The position numbers and the translations under genes are program-made. Of a stretch of 64,000 nucleotides of DNA, positions 16,975 to 26,410 are shown one piece after another. This DNA is from Bradyrhizobium tropiciagri. GTDB taxonomy: Bacteria > Pseudomonadota > Alphaproteobacteria > Rhizobiales > Xanthobacteraceae. The stretch's first letter is position 1; each line of letters begins with the position of its first letter. The notes below the pieces were generated by a model. That model was given only the letters and a program-made list of their open reading frames with translations. It made no database searches and had not been told where the DNA came from. The stretch lies in assembly GCF_018130505.1 (NCBI RefSeq), contig NZ_JAFCKH010000008.1, positions 62,001-126,000 on the forward strand, written 5' to 3'.

Positions 16975-17276
16975 TCACCAACGCTACACGGCCCGGCACA
17001 GCCCGATGCCGTACCGACAGATCAAAACTCGCACACTCGCAATGGTTCATCGCCCGCCTGCAAGCGAGCGCGCTCAATCCCAACGTCATTCTTAAGACGA
17101 TTTGAAACGAGCTAACGTGAAACGGTTTTTGAAAAAAATTTGAGTCGCGTTCGCCGATCGGCCTGCGATCGAGGCGGCCACCGATTCAGGACGTTGCAAT
17201 GGGTTTCAGGCTAGCCCCGAACCGGGCGGCAATGAGGCGATCGCGCCCAATCATCGTTGCAGCCGGTAACACTTAT
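16975..17276. other. gene-free stretch between hypothetical gene and ATP12 gene
   Basis: About 300 bases without a convincing gene. It holds an AT-rich patch around 17120-17145 (run of seven A residues) that could be part of a minus-strand promoter for the gene ending at 16471, but no clear -35/-10 pair was found. Confidence 0.4.
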
Positions 17277-18059
17277 TCACATACCGGTGTGTCGGTTCCT
17301 CAGCATGCTGGCTGCGGCCCTGAAATCGACCAGCCGCGCGGCGCGGCGCGAGGCGACCTCCTCGTCGACACCCCATTGCTCGATATTCCAGTCCTCGTCG
17401 ACATGGGCGGCCGCCCAGACCTGATCCTCGTCCCGAAAACCATGTGCGAGCGCCAGTGCGAGCAACGCCGACCCCGTCAGCGTCGTCACCACATGGAATG
17501 CGGCAACCGACCACGGATCGGTCGGAAATGCGGCACGCGCCGCCTTGATCGCGGCCTCGGGCTGGCCGACATGCATGATGCCTTCGGCCAGCACGAAGTG
17601 GGCGCCGAGCGAATCCGCGGCCCAGAACACGATCGGATCCCAATGCTGCGCCTCGCGCGCGATCAGCGTGTCGGGATGACCGGCGCGATAGAACAAGAGG
17701 TCGCTGCCGAGAAACTTCGCGGCGTCCTCGGCGACCTCATCGACGCGATCGATCACGCCCTCGACGACGCTGTTGGCAAGGCGCGTCAGCGGCATGGTCA
17801 TGGGATCGAGGGTTTCGCCCTGGGCATTCCATTCCGCCGCGGCCGCCTCGGCGATGGCGCGCGCCGGCACGACGACCGGTTTGCCCGATGGCGAGCGGAT
17901 CGGCTTGCCGTCGAGCGTGATGGAAAATCCGCTGTCAGCCTCGGCCACTCCGGCACTGGTGTAGAACCGCTTGCGCTGGGGCGTGCGGATGTGGCGTCGC
18001 ACCGCTTCCTGCGGATCGAGCGGGGATTGGTCTGGTACGTCGTCGAACAGTTCGCGCAT
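17277..18059 (-). CDS. ATP12-family F1-ATPase assembly chaperone
   Basis: 260 residues from ATG 18059 (CCGGAGCG just upstream; a longer frame to 18185 lacks support). Family blocks: KRFYTSAGVAEADSGFSITLDGKPIRSPSG, AEAAAAEWNAQGETLDPMTMPLTRLANS, GSDLLFYRAGHPDTLIAREAQHWDPI, and the C-terminal helical region with TGSALLALALAHG. In mitochondria ATP12 binds the F1 alpha subunit during assembly; alphaproteobacterial versions are conserved and assumed to act alike. Cytoplasmic. No atp genes are nearby. Confidence 0.88.
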   Translation of the reverse strand: MRELFDDVPDQSPLDPQEAVRRHIRTPQRKRFYTSAGVAEADSGFSITLDGKPIRSPSGKPVVVPARAIAEAAAAEWNAQGETLDPMTMPLTRLANSVVEGVIDRVDEVAEDAAKFLGSDLLFYRAGHPDTLIAREAQHWDPIVFWAADSLGAHFVLAEGIMHVGQPEAAIKAARAAFPTDPWSVAAFHVVTTLTGSALLALALAHGFRDEDQVWAAAHVDEDWNIEQWGVDEEVASRRAARLVDFRAAASMLRNRHTGM

Positions 18060-18235
18060 CGCTCCGGCGGCTTTCGTCTGGAAGGATCTCCTTGCAAGAT
18101 ATGTCAGGGACGACGGCAAATAAAGCTGATGGAACAAGCCGAATGACCGCGGGATATTCGCCTGTCGCAGCTGCCCGCAACTCAACCGAATTGCCGGTTA
18201 GCAACCGCAACCTCGTCTCCATGGAGCTATCCTCG

Positions 18236-18694
18236 ATGACGCAACTCAATTTCCGTCACGCCCAGCCGGCAGATCTTCCGGCCATCGTCGCGCTGCTGGC
18301 CAACGATATCCTGGGACAACAGCGGGAAGATGCGAGCTCTCCACCGCACCAGAGCTATGTCGATGCATTCGAGGCGATCCTCGCCGATCCCAATCAGCTG
18401 CAGGTCGTGGCGACCGTGAACGACGAGGTGATCGGCACGCTTCAACTCACCTTCATCCCCGGGCTGGCGCGGTTGGGCGCGTGGCGCGGGCAGATCGAGG
18501 CGGTTAGAATAGCGGAGGCGCACCGAGGATCAGGCGCCGGACGGCAGATGTTCGAATGGGCGATCGCGCAATGCAGGGCCAGATGCTGCAATCTGGTGCA
18601 GCTCACGACCGACAAGGACCGCCCCGACGCGCACCGCTTCTATGAACGGCTGGGGTTCGTCGGCAGCCATGTCGGTTACAAGCTGATCCTCTGA
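18236..18694 (+). CDS. GNAT-family N-acetyltransferase
   Basis: 152 residues, ATG 18236 with GGAG ten bases upstream; an in-frame open stretch to 18092 was not used. GNAT motifs: RHAQPADLPAIVALLANDILG (beta1-alpha1), VATVNDEVIGTLQLTFI, motif A IEAVRIAEAHRGSGAGRQMFEWAI with the acetyl-CoA pyrophosphate loop RGSGAG, and motif B CNLVQLTTDKDRPDAHRFYERLGFV. Substrate cannot be inferred. Divergent from the ATP12 gene. Confidence 0.87.
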   Translation: MTQLNFRHAQPADLPAIVALLANDILGQQREDASSPPHQSYVDAFEAILADPNQLQVVATVNDEVIGTLQLTFIPGLARLGAWRGQIEAVRIAEAHRGSGAGRQMFEWAIAQCRARCCNLVQLTTDKDRPDAHRFYERLGFVGSHVGYKLIL

Positions 18695-18735
18695 CCCAGC
18701 GCTCCCACGGCCAGCCGCACAACAGACTCGAAACG

Positions 18736-19047
18736 CTACTCCCGCGTGTTGGCGCAGGACCGCGAATAGGTGGCGCGGTCGGCCTGGCTCAGCCCGGCGG
18801 CTGCGGCCTCGTCGAGGCAGCGGCTCACGCGATCGCCGAACGAGGTCCGGGGAGCTGAACGAACGCTCGGCCGGCTCGGCAATGCACCCATCTTCGGAAT
18901 CTCCGGCACGTAGACCCGCGGCGGTGGCGGCGGCTGGGGCATCGGCGGATTGTTGATCGAGCTGCCCGGCGCAATGAACTGCGCGAGCGCACTGCCCGCT
19001 CCCATCGTCCAGATCAAACCACCGACAACGATCGAGGACAGCTTCAT
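18736..19047 (-). CDS. small exported protein, unknown function
   Basis: 103 residues from ATG 19047. Residues 1-22 are a signal peptide (GAGSALAQ). A proline-rich stretch (NPPMPQPPPPPRVYVPEIPKMG) leads to a C-terminal helical segment with two cysteines, RCLDEAAAAGLSQADRATYSRSCAN, a short pattern repeated in many small Bradyrhizobium exported proteins. It may form a disulphide after export. The Shine-Dalgarno is weak (ACGAGA). Confidence 0.6.
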   Translation of the reverse strand: MKLSSIVVGGLIWTMGAGSALAQFIAPGSSINNPPMPQPPPPPRVYVPEIPKMGALPSRPSVRSAPRTSFGDRVSRCLDEAAAAGLSQADRATYSRSCANTRE

Positions 19048-19183
19048 GGCGTATATCTCGTTACGCAGCAGCAATGGTTCAAGTGACTGCCGTGCGTGTC
19101 AACGCTGCGCGCGAGAGGCGGGTTCCCTGCCGGACCTTCACGGTTTCTGATGGATCGCGTGAACGGCCACGGCCGCTTGCCGC

Positions 19184-20440
19184 TCACTCCTCCGGCGCGT
19201 TCTCGATCGGATCGAATCGCTCGGCCTCGAGCCCGAGCAGATTCCAGGATTGCTGCATGTGCGGCGGCAGCGGCGCTGTCGCATCGATGAAGCCGCCGCG
19301 CGGATGCGGGATCACGATCCGTCGTGCCAAGAGATGCAGCCGGTTCTGCAGGCCGCCGGGCAGCTCCCAATTCTCCTTGTTGAAATATTTGGGATCGCCC
19401 ACGATCGCATGGTCGATATGCGCCATATGGGCGCGCAGCTGGTGGGTGCGGCCTGTCACCGGCTTGAGCGACACCCACGCCAGTTTCGTCGCCGAGGTCT
19501 CGACCACGGCGTAATAGGTCACCGCGTGGCTGGCGCCCTCGTCACCATGGGCCGCGATCCGCATGATGGTGTCCTCCTCGCTCTCCTCCTTGGCGAGATA
19601 GGTCGAGATGCGGCCCTGCTTCGGCTTCGGCACGCCCGCGACCAGCGCCCAGTAGATCTTGCGCGCGGAGCGTGAACGGAAAGCGCCGGTGAGATGCGAT
19701 GCGGCAAAGCGCGTCTTGGCGATCAGGAGACAGCCCGAAGTCTCCCGGTCGATGCGATGCACGAGGCGCGGCTTCTGCCCCTTGGCATCGCGCATCACCT
19801 CCAGCATCTGGTCGACATGGCGCGTCATGCCGGAGCCGCCCTGCACAGCGAGACCTGCGGGCTTGTTCAGCACCAGCACGTCGTCGTCCTCGAACAGCGT
19901 CATCTCCTTGAGCGTCTGCAGAGTCTTGGTCTGCGCGTCCGAGAGCACGCCGACCGTCTTCGGCGCATCGAGCCGCAGCGGCGGGATGCGCACGCTCTGC
20001 CCTTCCTCCAACCGGTCCTTGGAATCGGCGCGCTTGCCGTTGACGCGGAGTTCGCCCTTCCGGACGATACGCTGGATGTGGGAGAACGACAGGCCGGGAA
20101 ACCGCGCCTCCAGAAAGCGGTCGACGCGCATGCCGTTCTCGTCGGCGGTCACCACGACGGTCTGCACCTTGGTTGGCAGCGGCAGTTCGCTCGCCGCCTT
20201 CGCGGGCGGCGCCGCCACAGGCTCCGGCCGCTCCCGACGCGGCTCGGCAAAGCGCTTCGGATTGCCGGGCGCACGCTGCGCGAACGGACGGTCGCCAGCC
20301 TTGCGGTCACCAGCCTTGCGATCGTCCGACTTGCGGCTGCGATGCTCCGAACCGCCCTTGGCACGATCCTTGGTCCGCGCCTTGTCGCGCGCTTTGGCGC
20401 GATCGCCCGGCGAAGTCGTTCTCTTGATACGGCGGCTCAT
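19184..20440 (-). CDS. RluC/RluD-type 23S rRNA pseudouridine synthase
   Basis: 418 residues from ATG 20440. Residues 1-80 are a highly basic, low-complexity tail (RAKARDKARTKDRAKGG) not found in E. coli RluC. An S4 RNA-binding domain follows (MRVDRFLEARFPGLSFSHIQRIVRKGELRVNG), then the catalytic domain with HRIDRETSG (nucleophile Asp231), KPVTGRTHQLRAHM and the terminal region. The RluA family isomerises uridine in 23S rRNA; RluC versus RluD specificity is unsure. The basic tail probably adds RNA affinity (inference). Confidence 0.9.
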   Translation of the reverse strand: MSRRIKRTTSPGDRAKARDKARTKDRAKGGSEHRSRKSDDRKAGDRKAGDRPFAQRAPGNPKRFAEPRRERPEPVAAPPAKAASELPLPTKVQTVVVTADENGMRVDRFLEARFPGLSFSHIQRIVRKGELRVNGKRADSKDRLEEGQSVRIPPLRLDAPKTVGVLSDAQTKTLQTLKEMTLFEDDDVLVLNKPAGLAVQGGSGMTRHVDQMLEVMRDAKGQKPRLVHRIDRETSGCLLIAKTRFAASHLTGAFRSRSARKIYWALVAGVPKPKQGRISTYLAKEESEEDTIMRIAAHGDEGASHAVTYYAVVETSATKLAWVSLKPVTGRTHQLRAHMAHIDHAIVGDPKYFNKENWELPGGLQNRLHLLARRIVIPHPRGGFIDATAPLPPHMQQSWNLLGLEAERFDPIENAPEE

Positions 20441-20568
20441 GGTGATATTTCGGCTCCAGACCTGCATTGTGGGTAGCGCAATTGCCGCGAATCGTCACGG
20501 CGAAATCGCTGTAAATCCCGCGCAACTTCGGTCAGGTTCGGCCGAACACGGCAATCGAGGAGCCTTCA

Positions 20569-21507
20569 ATGAGACTGGCCATGACGGCATTGGCGGCGGT
20601 CGTGATGATCGTGGGGCCGGCGCTTGCGCAAGACAGCCCGATGCCGGAGGACCTCGCCTGGAAGCTGCTGGAGCTGGGCCGCGTCATCGACCCGCCCAAG
20701 ACCGCCGCGCTCTATGCGCCGCTGCAGCAGAAGGAGCCCTATCAAGGCGTCAAGGTCGAGCGCGACCTCAAATACGGTCCGGCCGACCGCCATCTGCTCG
20801 ATGTCTTCACGCCGGAAGCTGCCGGTCCGGCACGGCCAGTGCTGATCTATATCCATGGCGGCGGCTTTGTCGCCGGCAACAAGCGCGCGCCCGGCAGCCC
20901 GTTCTACGACAACATCATGCTGTGGGCGGCGAAGAACGGATTCGTCGGCGTCAACGCCACCTATCGGCTGGCGCCCGCCTTCCCCTGGCCGGCCGGCGCG
21001 GAGGACTTGGGCGCGATCGTCAAATGGGTGTCCGACAACATCGGCGCGCGCGGCGGCGATCCGGCGCGCATCTTCCTGATGGGCCAGTCGGCCGGCGCCA
21101 TCCATGTCGCAAGCTACGTCTCGCATGGCGAATTCCACAAGGTGAAGGGCGGCGGATTGGCCGGCGCGATCCTGGTGTCGGGCATCTACGATCTGACCGC
21201 ATCGCCGGCCGGCGATGCCGAGCTCGCCTATTACGGCTCCGACCTGTCGCGCTACGCCGAGCGCTCCTCGCTGCAGGGCCTCCTCGCCAGCCCGATCCCG
21301 CTGCTCGTCACCGCGGCCGAACTCGACCCGCCGCGCTTCGTCGCGCAATTCGAGCTGTTGAAGCAGGCCGCCTGCAAGCGGCCGAGCGGCTGCGCGCGCA
21401 GCTTCATGCTACCGCAGCACAGCCACATGTCGGAGGTCTACGCGATCAACACCGCGGATACGCGGCTGACCGACCAGATCCTGGAGTTCGTGAAGAGCGT
21501 CAAGTGA
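20569..21507 (+). CDS. exported alpha/beta-hydrolase (esterase-lipase, HGGG type)
   Basis: 312 residues with a signal peptide (residues 1-20, ending ALAQ). The oxyanion motif HGGG is at 96-99, the nucleophile Ser174 lies in GQSAG, an aspartate follows in AAELDPPRF and a histidine in PQHSHMSE, so the triad is complete. It belongs to the hormone-sensitive-lipase/carboxylesterase-like branch. Likely periplasmic or secreted. Divergent from the pseudouridine synthase gene with 128 bases between. Confidence 0.87.
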   Translation: MRLAMTALAAVVMIVGPALAQDSPMPEDLAWKLLELGRVIDPPKTAALYAPLQQKEPYQGVKVERDLKYGPADRHLLDVFTPEAAGPARPVLIYIHGGGFVAGNKRAPGSPFYDNIMLWAAKNGFVGVNATYRLAPAFPWPAGAEDLGAIVKWVSDNIGARGGDPARIFLMGQSAGAIHVASYVSHGEFHKVKGGGLAGAILVSGIYDLTASPAGDAELAYYGSDLSRYAERSSLQGLLASPIPLLVTAAELDPPRFVAQFELLKQAACKRPSGCARSFMLPQHSHMSEVYAINTADTRLTDQILEFVKSVK

Positions 21508-21511
21508 GGCG

Positions 21512-22846
21512 CTAGCCGCCGCCCCGCTCCTTGCGGAGCCGCGTCCAGTAGTCGAGCCGCTTGCGGATCTCGCGCTCGAAGCCGCGGTCGGGCGGATCGT
21601 AGAAGGTCTGGCGCCCCAGCGCTTCCGGAAAGTAGTCCTGGCCCGAGAACGCGTCGGGCATGTCGTGATCATACTGATAGCCGGAGCCGTAGCCTTCCGA
21701 CTTCATCAATTTGGTCGGCGAGTTCAGGATGTGCTTCGGCGGCAGCAGCGAGCCGCCCTGCTTCGCGGTCTGCATCGCGGCGCCGAACGCGGTGTAGACC
21801 GCATTCGATTTCGGCGCGGTGGCGAGATAGACCACGGCCTGGGCGATCGCGAGCTCGCCTTCGGGCGAACCGAGGAAGTCGTAGGCATCCTTGGCGGCGT
21901 TGCACACCGCCAGCGCCTGCGGATCGGCAAGGCCGATATCCTCCACCGCCATCCGCACCACGCGCCGCGCCAGGAACAGCGGGTCCTCGCCGGCATCGAA
22001 CATCCGCGCCAGATAATACAGCGCCGCATCCGGATCGGAGCCGCGCACCGACTTGTGCAGCGCGGAGATCAGATTGTAGTGGCCGTCGGCCGATTTGTCG
22101 TAGATCGGCGCGCGGCGCTGCAGGATGTCCTGCAGCTGCTCGGCGTTGAACACCTCGCCCTTGCGCGCCGCGCGCCAGACCTCTTCGGCCAGCGTCAGCG
22201 AGGCGCGGCCGTCGCCATCGGCCATCCGCACCAGCACCGCGCGCGCCTCGGCGTCGAGCGGCAGCTCCCTGCCCTCGACCTTCTCGGCATTGGCGAACAG
22301 TCGTTCGATCGCGGCGGCATCGAGCGAATGAAACACCAGCACGCGGGCGCGCGACAAGAGAGCGGCGTTGAGCTCGAAAGACGGATTCTCCGTGGTGGCG
22401 CCGACCAGCACCACGGTGCCGTCCTCCATCACCGGCAGGAAGGAATCCTGCTGCGCGCGGTTGAAACGATGCACCTCGTCGACGAACAGCAACGTGCCCT
22501 TGCCCATCTCGCGGCGGGCGCGCGCGCCATCGAACGCCTTCTTCAGATCGGCGACGCCGGAGAATACGGCCGATATCTGCTCGAAATGCAGCTCGGTGGC
22601 ATCGGCCAGAAGCCGCGCCACCGTGGTCTTGCCGGTGCCGGGCGGCCCCCAGAACACCAGCGAGCCGAGCGTGCGCGTCTCCAGCATACGCGTCAACGCG
22701 CCGTCGGGGCCGAGGATGTGATCCTGGCCGACGACGTCGGAGAGCGAACGCGGGCGCAGCCGATCCGGCAGCGGATGCGGCGCGTCCTGCTCCATCCCCG
22801 CTGCCGCGAACAGGTTCGCCGCCTCGCGTGGTTGCTTGGAGCTCAT
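21512..22846 (-). CDS. rarA: replication-associated recombination protein A (AAA+ ATPase)
   Basis: 444 residues. Walker A GPPGTGKT (67-74), Walker B LLFVDEVHRFN, sensor 1 VGATTENPSFELN, and the C-terminal tetramerisation part with LVRGSDPDAALYY-type and EDIGLADPQAL motifs all match RarA/MgsA (Mgs1/WRNIP1 family), which acts at stalled replication forks. Its ATG overlaps the stop of the upstream Do-family protease (ATGA, 22843-22846), so the two are co-translated. This order, protease-rarA, is common in Rhizobiales. Confidence 0.95.
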   Translation of the reverse strand: MSSKQPREAANLFAAAGMEQDAPHPLPDRLRPRSLSDVVGQDHILGPDGALTRMLETRTLGSLVFWGPPGTGKTTVARLLADATELHFEQISAVFSGVADLKKAFDGARARREMGKGTLLFVDEVHRFNRAQQDSFLPVMEDGTVVLVGATTENPSFELNAALLSRARVLVFHSLDAAAIERLFANAEKVEGRELPLDAEARAVLVRMADGDGRASLTLAEEVWRAARKGEVFNAEQLQDILQRRAPIYDKSADGHYNLISALHKSVRGSDPDAALYYLARMFDAGEDPLFLARRVVRMAVEDIGLADPQALAVCNAAKDAYDFLGSPEGELAIAQAVVYLATAPKSNAVYTAFGAAMQTAKQGGSLLPPKHILNSPTKLMKSEGYGSGYQYDHDMPDAFSGQDYFPEALGRQTFYDPPDRGFEREIRKRLDYWTRLRKERGGG

Positions 22847-24261
22847 CCGCCGAGCGTCACGTTGATCTGCTGGCCGCCGCGCACCAGCGTGATCCGCCAG
22901 ACCCGCGTCGTCACCTTCGAGGCCTTGTCGAGATCGCTGGTACGCTCGATCTTCTGGTTGTTGACGGCAAGGATGATGTCGCCCTTCTGGAAGCCGACAT
23001 TGGCGGCAGTGCCGTCATCGGCGAGCTCGGTCACCACGACGCCCTCGGCGCCTGCATCCAGATGTAGCTCGTCGGCCAGCGCCGGCGAGATGTTGGCGAC
23101 CTTGGCGCCCTGGAACGGCGAGCGCGCGGTCAGCACGATTTCGTCGCGGCCGGTGTCGGGCGCGGTCTCCAGCGGCACGTTGAGCGTCAACGCCTTGCCG
23201 CCGCGCTGCACCTCGATTTGCGCGGTGCCGCCGAGCGGCCGGGTCGCGAAGCGGTAGTCGAACGCGTTGGGATCGTCGATGGTCTGGCCTTCGATGGCGA
23301 CGATCAGGTCCGACAGTTTCAGACCCGCTTTGGCCGCCGGGCTGTTCGGCGCGACATTGGCGACCAGCGCGCCTGACGGCAGCTTGAGGCCCAGCGTCTC
23401 GGCGATCTCCGGCGTCACCGCCTGCAGCCGCGCGCCGAGCCACGGCCGCTTCACCGCCTTGCCGCCGCTCTTGGCCGAGGACACCACCACGCGCACCATG
23501 TTGGCGGGAATCGCAAAGCCGATGCCCTGCGAGCCGCCGGAGCGCGAGAAGATCGCGGTATTGATGCCGGCGAGTCGCCCGGTCATGTCGACCAGGGCGC
23601 CGCCCGAATTGCCCGGATTGATCGCGGCGTCGGTCTGAATGAAGAATTGATAATCCGTGATCCCGACTTGAGTGCGCGCCAGCGCCGAGATGATGCCGTG
23701 CGTCACGGTCTGGCCGACGCCGAAGGGGTTACCGATCGCGAGCACGACGTCGCCGACCTGCAACTGGTCGGAGTTGGCGAAGTCGAGCGTCGCAAACTTC
23801 TCCTTGTTGGTGTTCTTCAGCCGGAGAATCGCCAGATCGGTGCGGCTGTCCTTGAGCACGATCTCGGCCTCGAACTCCCGCTTGTCGGCGAGCGAGATCT
23901 TCACCTGGTCGGCGCCCTCGATCACGTGATTGTTTGTCACCACGAGACCGGTCGAATCGACCATCACGCCGGAGCCGAGCGAGCGCTGCATCTGCTCGGG
24001 CTGCTGCCCCGGCACGCCGAAAAAGCGCCGAAAAATCGGGTCGTCCAGGAATGGATTGCGGTTCTGGACCATCTTGGCAGCGTAGACATTGACCACCGCG
24101 GGCTGCACCCGCTGCACGATCGGCGCATAGGACAGCTGCAGCTCCGCCTGCGAGGACGGCACCCGGCGATCCTGGGCCTCGGCCTGGCAAAGATTTCCTA
24201 TCAGGGCCAGCGCAGACAGGACGGAAATGGCAGCAAAGCGGACGGATCGGAGCATTCTCAC
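22843..24261 (-). CDS. Do-family (DegP/DegQ) periplasmic serine protease
   Basis: 472 residues with a signal peptide (residues 1-29, LCQAEAQ). Trypsin-like domain with catalytic His112 (TNNHVIEG), Asp142 (SRTDLAIL) and Ser219 (NPGNSGGAL), followed by two PDZ domains (about 275-365 and 380-470). This is the standard HtrA architecture for envelope protein quality control. It lacks the long LA loop of DegP, closer to DegQ. Overlaps rarA downstream by four bases. Confidence 0.93.
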   Translation of the reverse strand: MRMLRSVRFAAISVLSALALIGNLCQAEAQDRRVPSSQAELQLSYAPIVQRVQPAVVNVYAAKMVQNRNPFLDDPIFRRFFGVPGQQPEQMQRSLGSGVMVDSTGLVVTNNHVIEGADQVKISLADKREFEAEIVLKDSRTDLAILRLKNTNKEKFATLDFANSDQLQVGDVVLAIGNPFGVGQTVTHGIISALARTQVGITDYQFFIQTDAAINPGNSGGALVDMTGRLAGINTAIFSRSGGSQGIGFAIPANMVRVVVSSAKSGGKAVKRPWLGARLQAVTPEIAETLGLKLPSGALVANVAPNSPAAKAGLKLSDLIVAIEGQTIDDPNAFDYRFATRPLGGTAQIEVQRGGKALTLNVPLETAPDTGRDEIVLTARSPFQGAKVANISPALADELHLDAGAEGVVVTELADDGTAANVGFQKGDIILAVNNQKIERTSDLDKASKVTTRVWRITLVRGGQQINVTLGG

Positions 24262-24418
24262 CTCTTACGGAAAACGCCGGAATATAGGCGCGTTCGTCGG
24301 GCAATTGAAGGGTGCCGGGCCGGATAACTGGCCCCCACCGGAGCGGTGCACAACCGGCCGCAAGCGCGTTGAAGCGCGCCGCCAAGCTTCTATGATGCAT
24401 GTCATCTCACTGCGCCGC

Positions 24419-24448
24419 TCCGCTTGTTGCCCGCGGACAACAAGCGGA
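24419..24448. repeat. hairpin upstream of the porin gene
   Basis: Perfect 11-base stem TCCGCTTGTTG (24419-24429) / CAACAAGCGGA (24438-24448) with an eight-base loop, in the gap between the divergent protease and porin genes, about 100 bases before the porin start. Weaker pairing continues outside the stem. Role unknown. Confidence 0.5.
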
Positions 24449-24545
24449 ACTGCGATGCCGGGCGGCATTGTCGTGCGACAGTCACGATAGACTCCTAAGC
24501 ACGCGATCAGTGAGTGGGGACTTCAAACACAACAGGGGTGCACAC

Positions 24546-26144
24546 ATGAGTGCGAAAAGACTAGGTGCAATCGCCATAGGAATTGCGGGGGCTCTCGCCG
24601 CCGTGCCGGCGCATGCGCAATCCGCCGGCGGCGGCAGTGACGCGGAGATCGCGCTGCTGAAGCAGCAGCTGAAGATGCTCGAGCAGAAGCTCGACAAGCT
24701 GCAGAAGCAGACCAACGTCAACACCGCGACCGCGGCCAGCGCGAACGCCAGTGCCAAGGCGGCGGACGCCAAGGCCGCGCGGGTCGCGACCGCCAACGCC
24801 GCGATCCCGGTCAAGGGCCCGGTGGCGCCGTCCGGCGTCGTGGTGACGATGCCGAACAACCGGCCGACGATCTGTACCGCGGACGAGCAGAACTGCGTCG
24901 CGATCACGAGCCGCGTGCACTGGGACGTCGGCGGCTACGACTATCGTCCTAACACCGCCGGCACCTCGCCGCAGAAGCTCGACAGCGGCGAGAACACACG
25001 CCGCGCGCGCATCGGCGTGGTCGGCAAGTTCTTCGGCGACTGGAACTACGCGCTGATCTACGACTTCGGCGGCTCCTCCGACGGCTTCGGCGGTGCGGCA
25101 CCGGGCTCGCTTCCCGGCGGCGGCACCTCGGGCATCGAGAATGCTTACCTGAGCTACACCGGCTTCAAGCCGTTCGGCGGCAGGATGGCGATCGAAGCCG
25201 GCATCATGGACCTGCCGTGGACGCTGGACGAATCGACCAGCTCCAACGACATCCTGTTCATGGAGCGTGCCTCGGTCGGCATCATCGCGCAGAACATCGC
25301 TGCCGGTGACTTCCGTTCGGCCGCCGGCGCCCGCTGGTGGAACGACCAGTTCTGGATCGGCGCTTACGTCACCGGACCGACCTCGGGCGCGATCCATTCC
25401 GCTTCGTCAGCGGCACCGGCCGGTACGTCGGAGCAGTATGGCAGCGTGGTCCGCATCGCCGGCAATCCGATCAGCGGCAAGAACTACTCGGTGCATATCG
25501 GCGCCGATGCGGAATGGCTGATCCAGCCGCCGCGCAACCAGCTGACGCAGGCGCAGACGCTGACGCTCAGCGACCGGCCCGAGCTGCGCATCGACCCGAC
25601 CACGCTGATCTCGACCGGCGCGATCGCCAACGTCTCCGGCGCACAGGTCTACGGCGTCGAGGCGGCCGCGACCTACGGCTCGTTCATCGCGCAGGGTGAG
25701 TACTACTGGTTCAACATCGACCGCAGTGCGAATACCGGCCTGCCGCCGTTCGGTGCGCCAAGCCTGAAGTTCGATGGCGGCTACGCGCAGGTCGGCTACG
25801 TCCTGACCGGCGAGCAGCACCTCTACAACCCGGCGACGGCCTCCTACACCGGAATCAAGCCGAAGGATCCGTTCTCGCTAGCCGGTGGCGGCTTGGGCGC
25901 CTGGGAAGTCGCCGGCCGCGTCAGCACGATCGATCTGAACGACCAGATCGCGCAGGCGACCGGCATCGCGGGCGGACGGCAGACCGTCTACACCGCGGCG
26001 CTGAACTGGTACGTCAACAACAACGTCCGCTTCATGCTGAACTATCTGCATGGCGACATCGCCAAGCAGGCCTCGGCGACCTCGAACGCCGATGTCGGCT
26101 CGAAGTTCGACGCGGTGGCGCTGCGCACCCAGGTCGCGTTCTGA
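24546..26144 (+). CDS. outer-membrane porin, OprP/OprO-like
   Basis: 532 residues, ATG 24546 with AGGGGTG upstream. Signal peptide 1-25 (VPAHAQ), then a short coiled-coil (about 30-55, EIALLKQQLKMLEQKLDKLQKQ-like heptads) typical of OprO/P and related porins, an Ala-rich linker, and a beta-barrel with alternating aromatic strands ending in VALRTQVAF, the terminal Phe signature for BAM assembly. Phosphate-selective porins share this layout, but ion specificity is not evident. A strong terminator follows. Confidence 0.87.
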   Translation: MSAKRLGAIAIGIAGALAAVPAHAQSAGGGSDAEIALLKQQLKMLEQKLDKLQKQTNVNTATAASANASAKAADAKAARVATANAAIPVKGPVAPSGVVVTMPNNRPTICTADEQNCVAITSRVHWDVGGYDYRPNTAGTSPQKLDSGENTRRARIGVVGKFFGDWNYALIYDFGGSSDGFGGAAPGSLPGGGTSGIENAYLSYTGFKPFGGRMAIEAGIMDLPWTLDESTSSNDILFMERASVGIIAQNIAAGDFRSAAGARWWNDQFWIGAYVTGPTSGAIHSASSAAPAGTSEQYGSVVRIAGNPISGKNYSVHIGADAEWLIQPPRNQLTQAQTLTLSDRPELRIDPTTLISTGAIANVSGAQVYGVEAAATYGSFIAQGEYYWFNIDRSANTGLPPFGAPSLKFDGGYAQVGYVLTGEQHLYNPATASYTGIKPKDPFSLAGGGLGAWEVAGRVSTIDLNDQIAQATGIAGGRQTVYTAALNWYVNNNVRFMLNYLHGDIAKQASATSNADVGSKFDAVALRTQVAF

Positions 26145-26170
26145 CGCGATCGGAAACTCGTCAACGACAG

Positions 26171-26204
26171 ACGGCCGGAGCTTTGCTCCGGCCGTTTTCT
26201 TTTG
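26171..26204 (+). terminator. rho-independent terminator of the porin gene
   Basis: Perfect 11-base stem ACGGCCGGAGC (26171-26181) / GCTCCGGCCGT (26185-26195), TTT loop, then TTTTCTTTT. It starts 26 bases after the porin stop. Confidence 0.92.
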
Positions 26205-26309
26205 CCGACGGATCAGTCTTGCTGCGCCGAACGAACGGCACGCGTCCCAAAATACCGAAGAACAACCCCATGCAAAGTAACTGGCGGTCGCCGCCACCCG
26301 AAAACCGGC

Positions 26310-26339
26310 TTGACACGTCGGGCAACTCAGTTGTATATT
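26310..26339 (+). promoter_or_regulatory. sigma-70-like promoter pointing into the hxlR-type gene (antisense)
   Basis: TTGACA (26310-26315), 18-base spacer containing CAACT-C-AGTTG, then TATATT (26334-26339). Its transcript would run antisense to the HxlR-type gene that ends at 26411. It may instead be part of a dispersed element; similar strings occur in Bradyrhizobium intergenic DNA (recollection). Confidence 0.4.
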
Positions 26340-26410
26340 TTTATTATTCCGAAGTTCTGCGACGCCCGGCCGACACGCGATAATCTCACGCGATCGCCTT
26401 GTGTCGCGCT

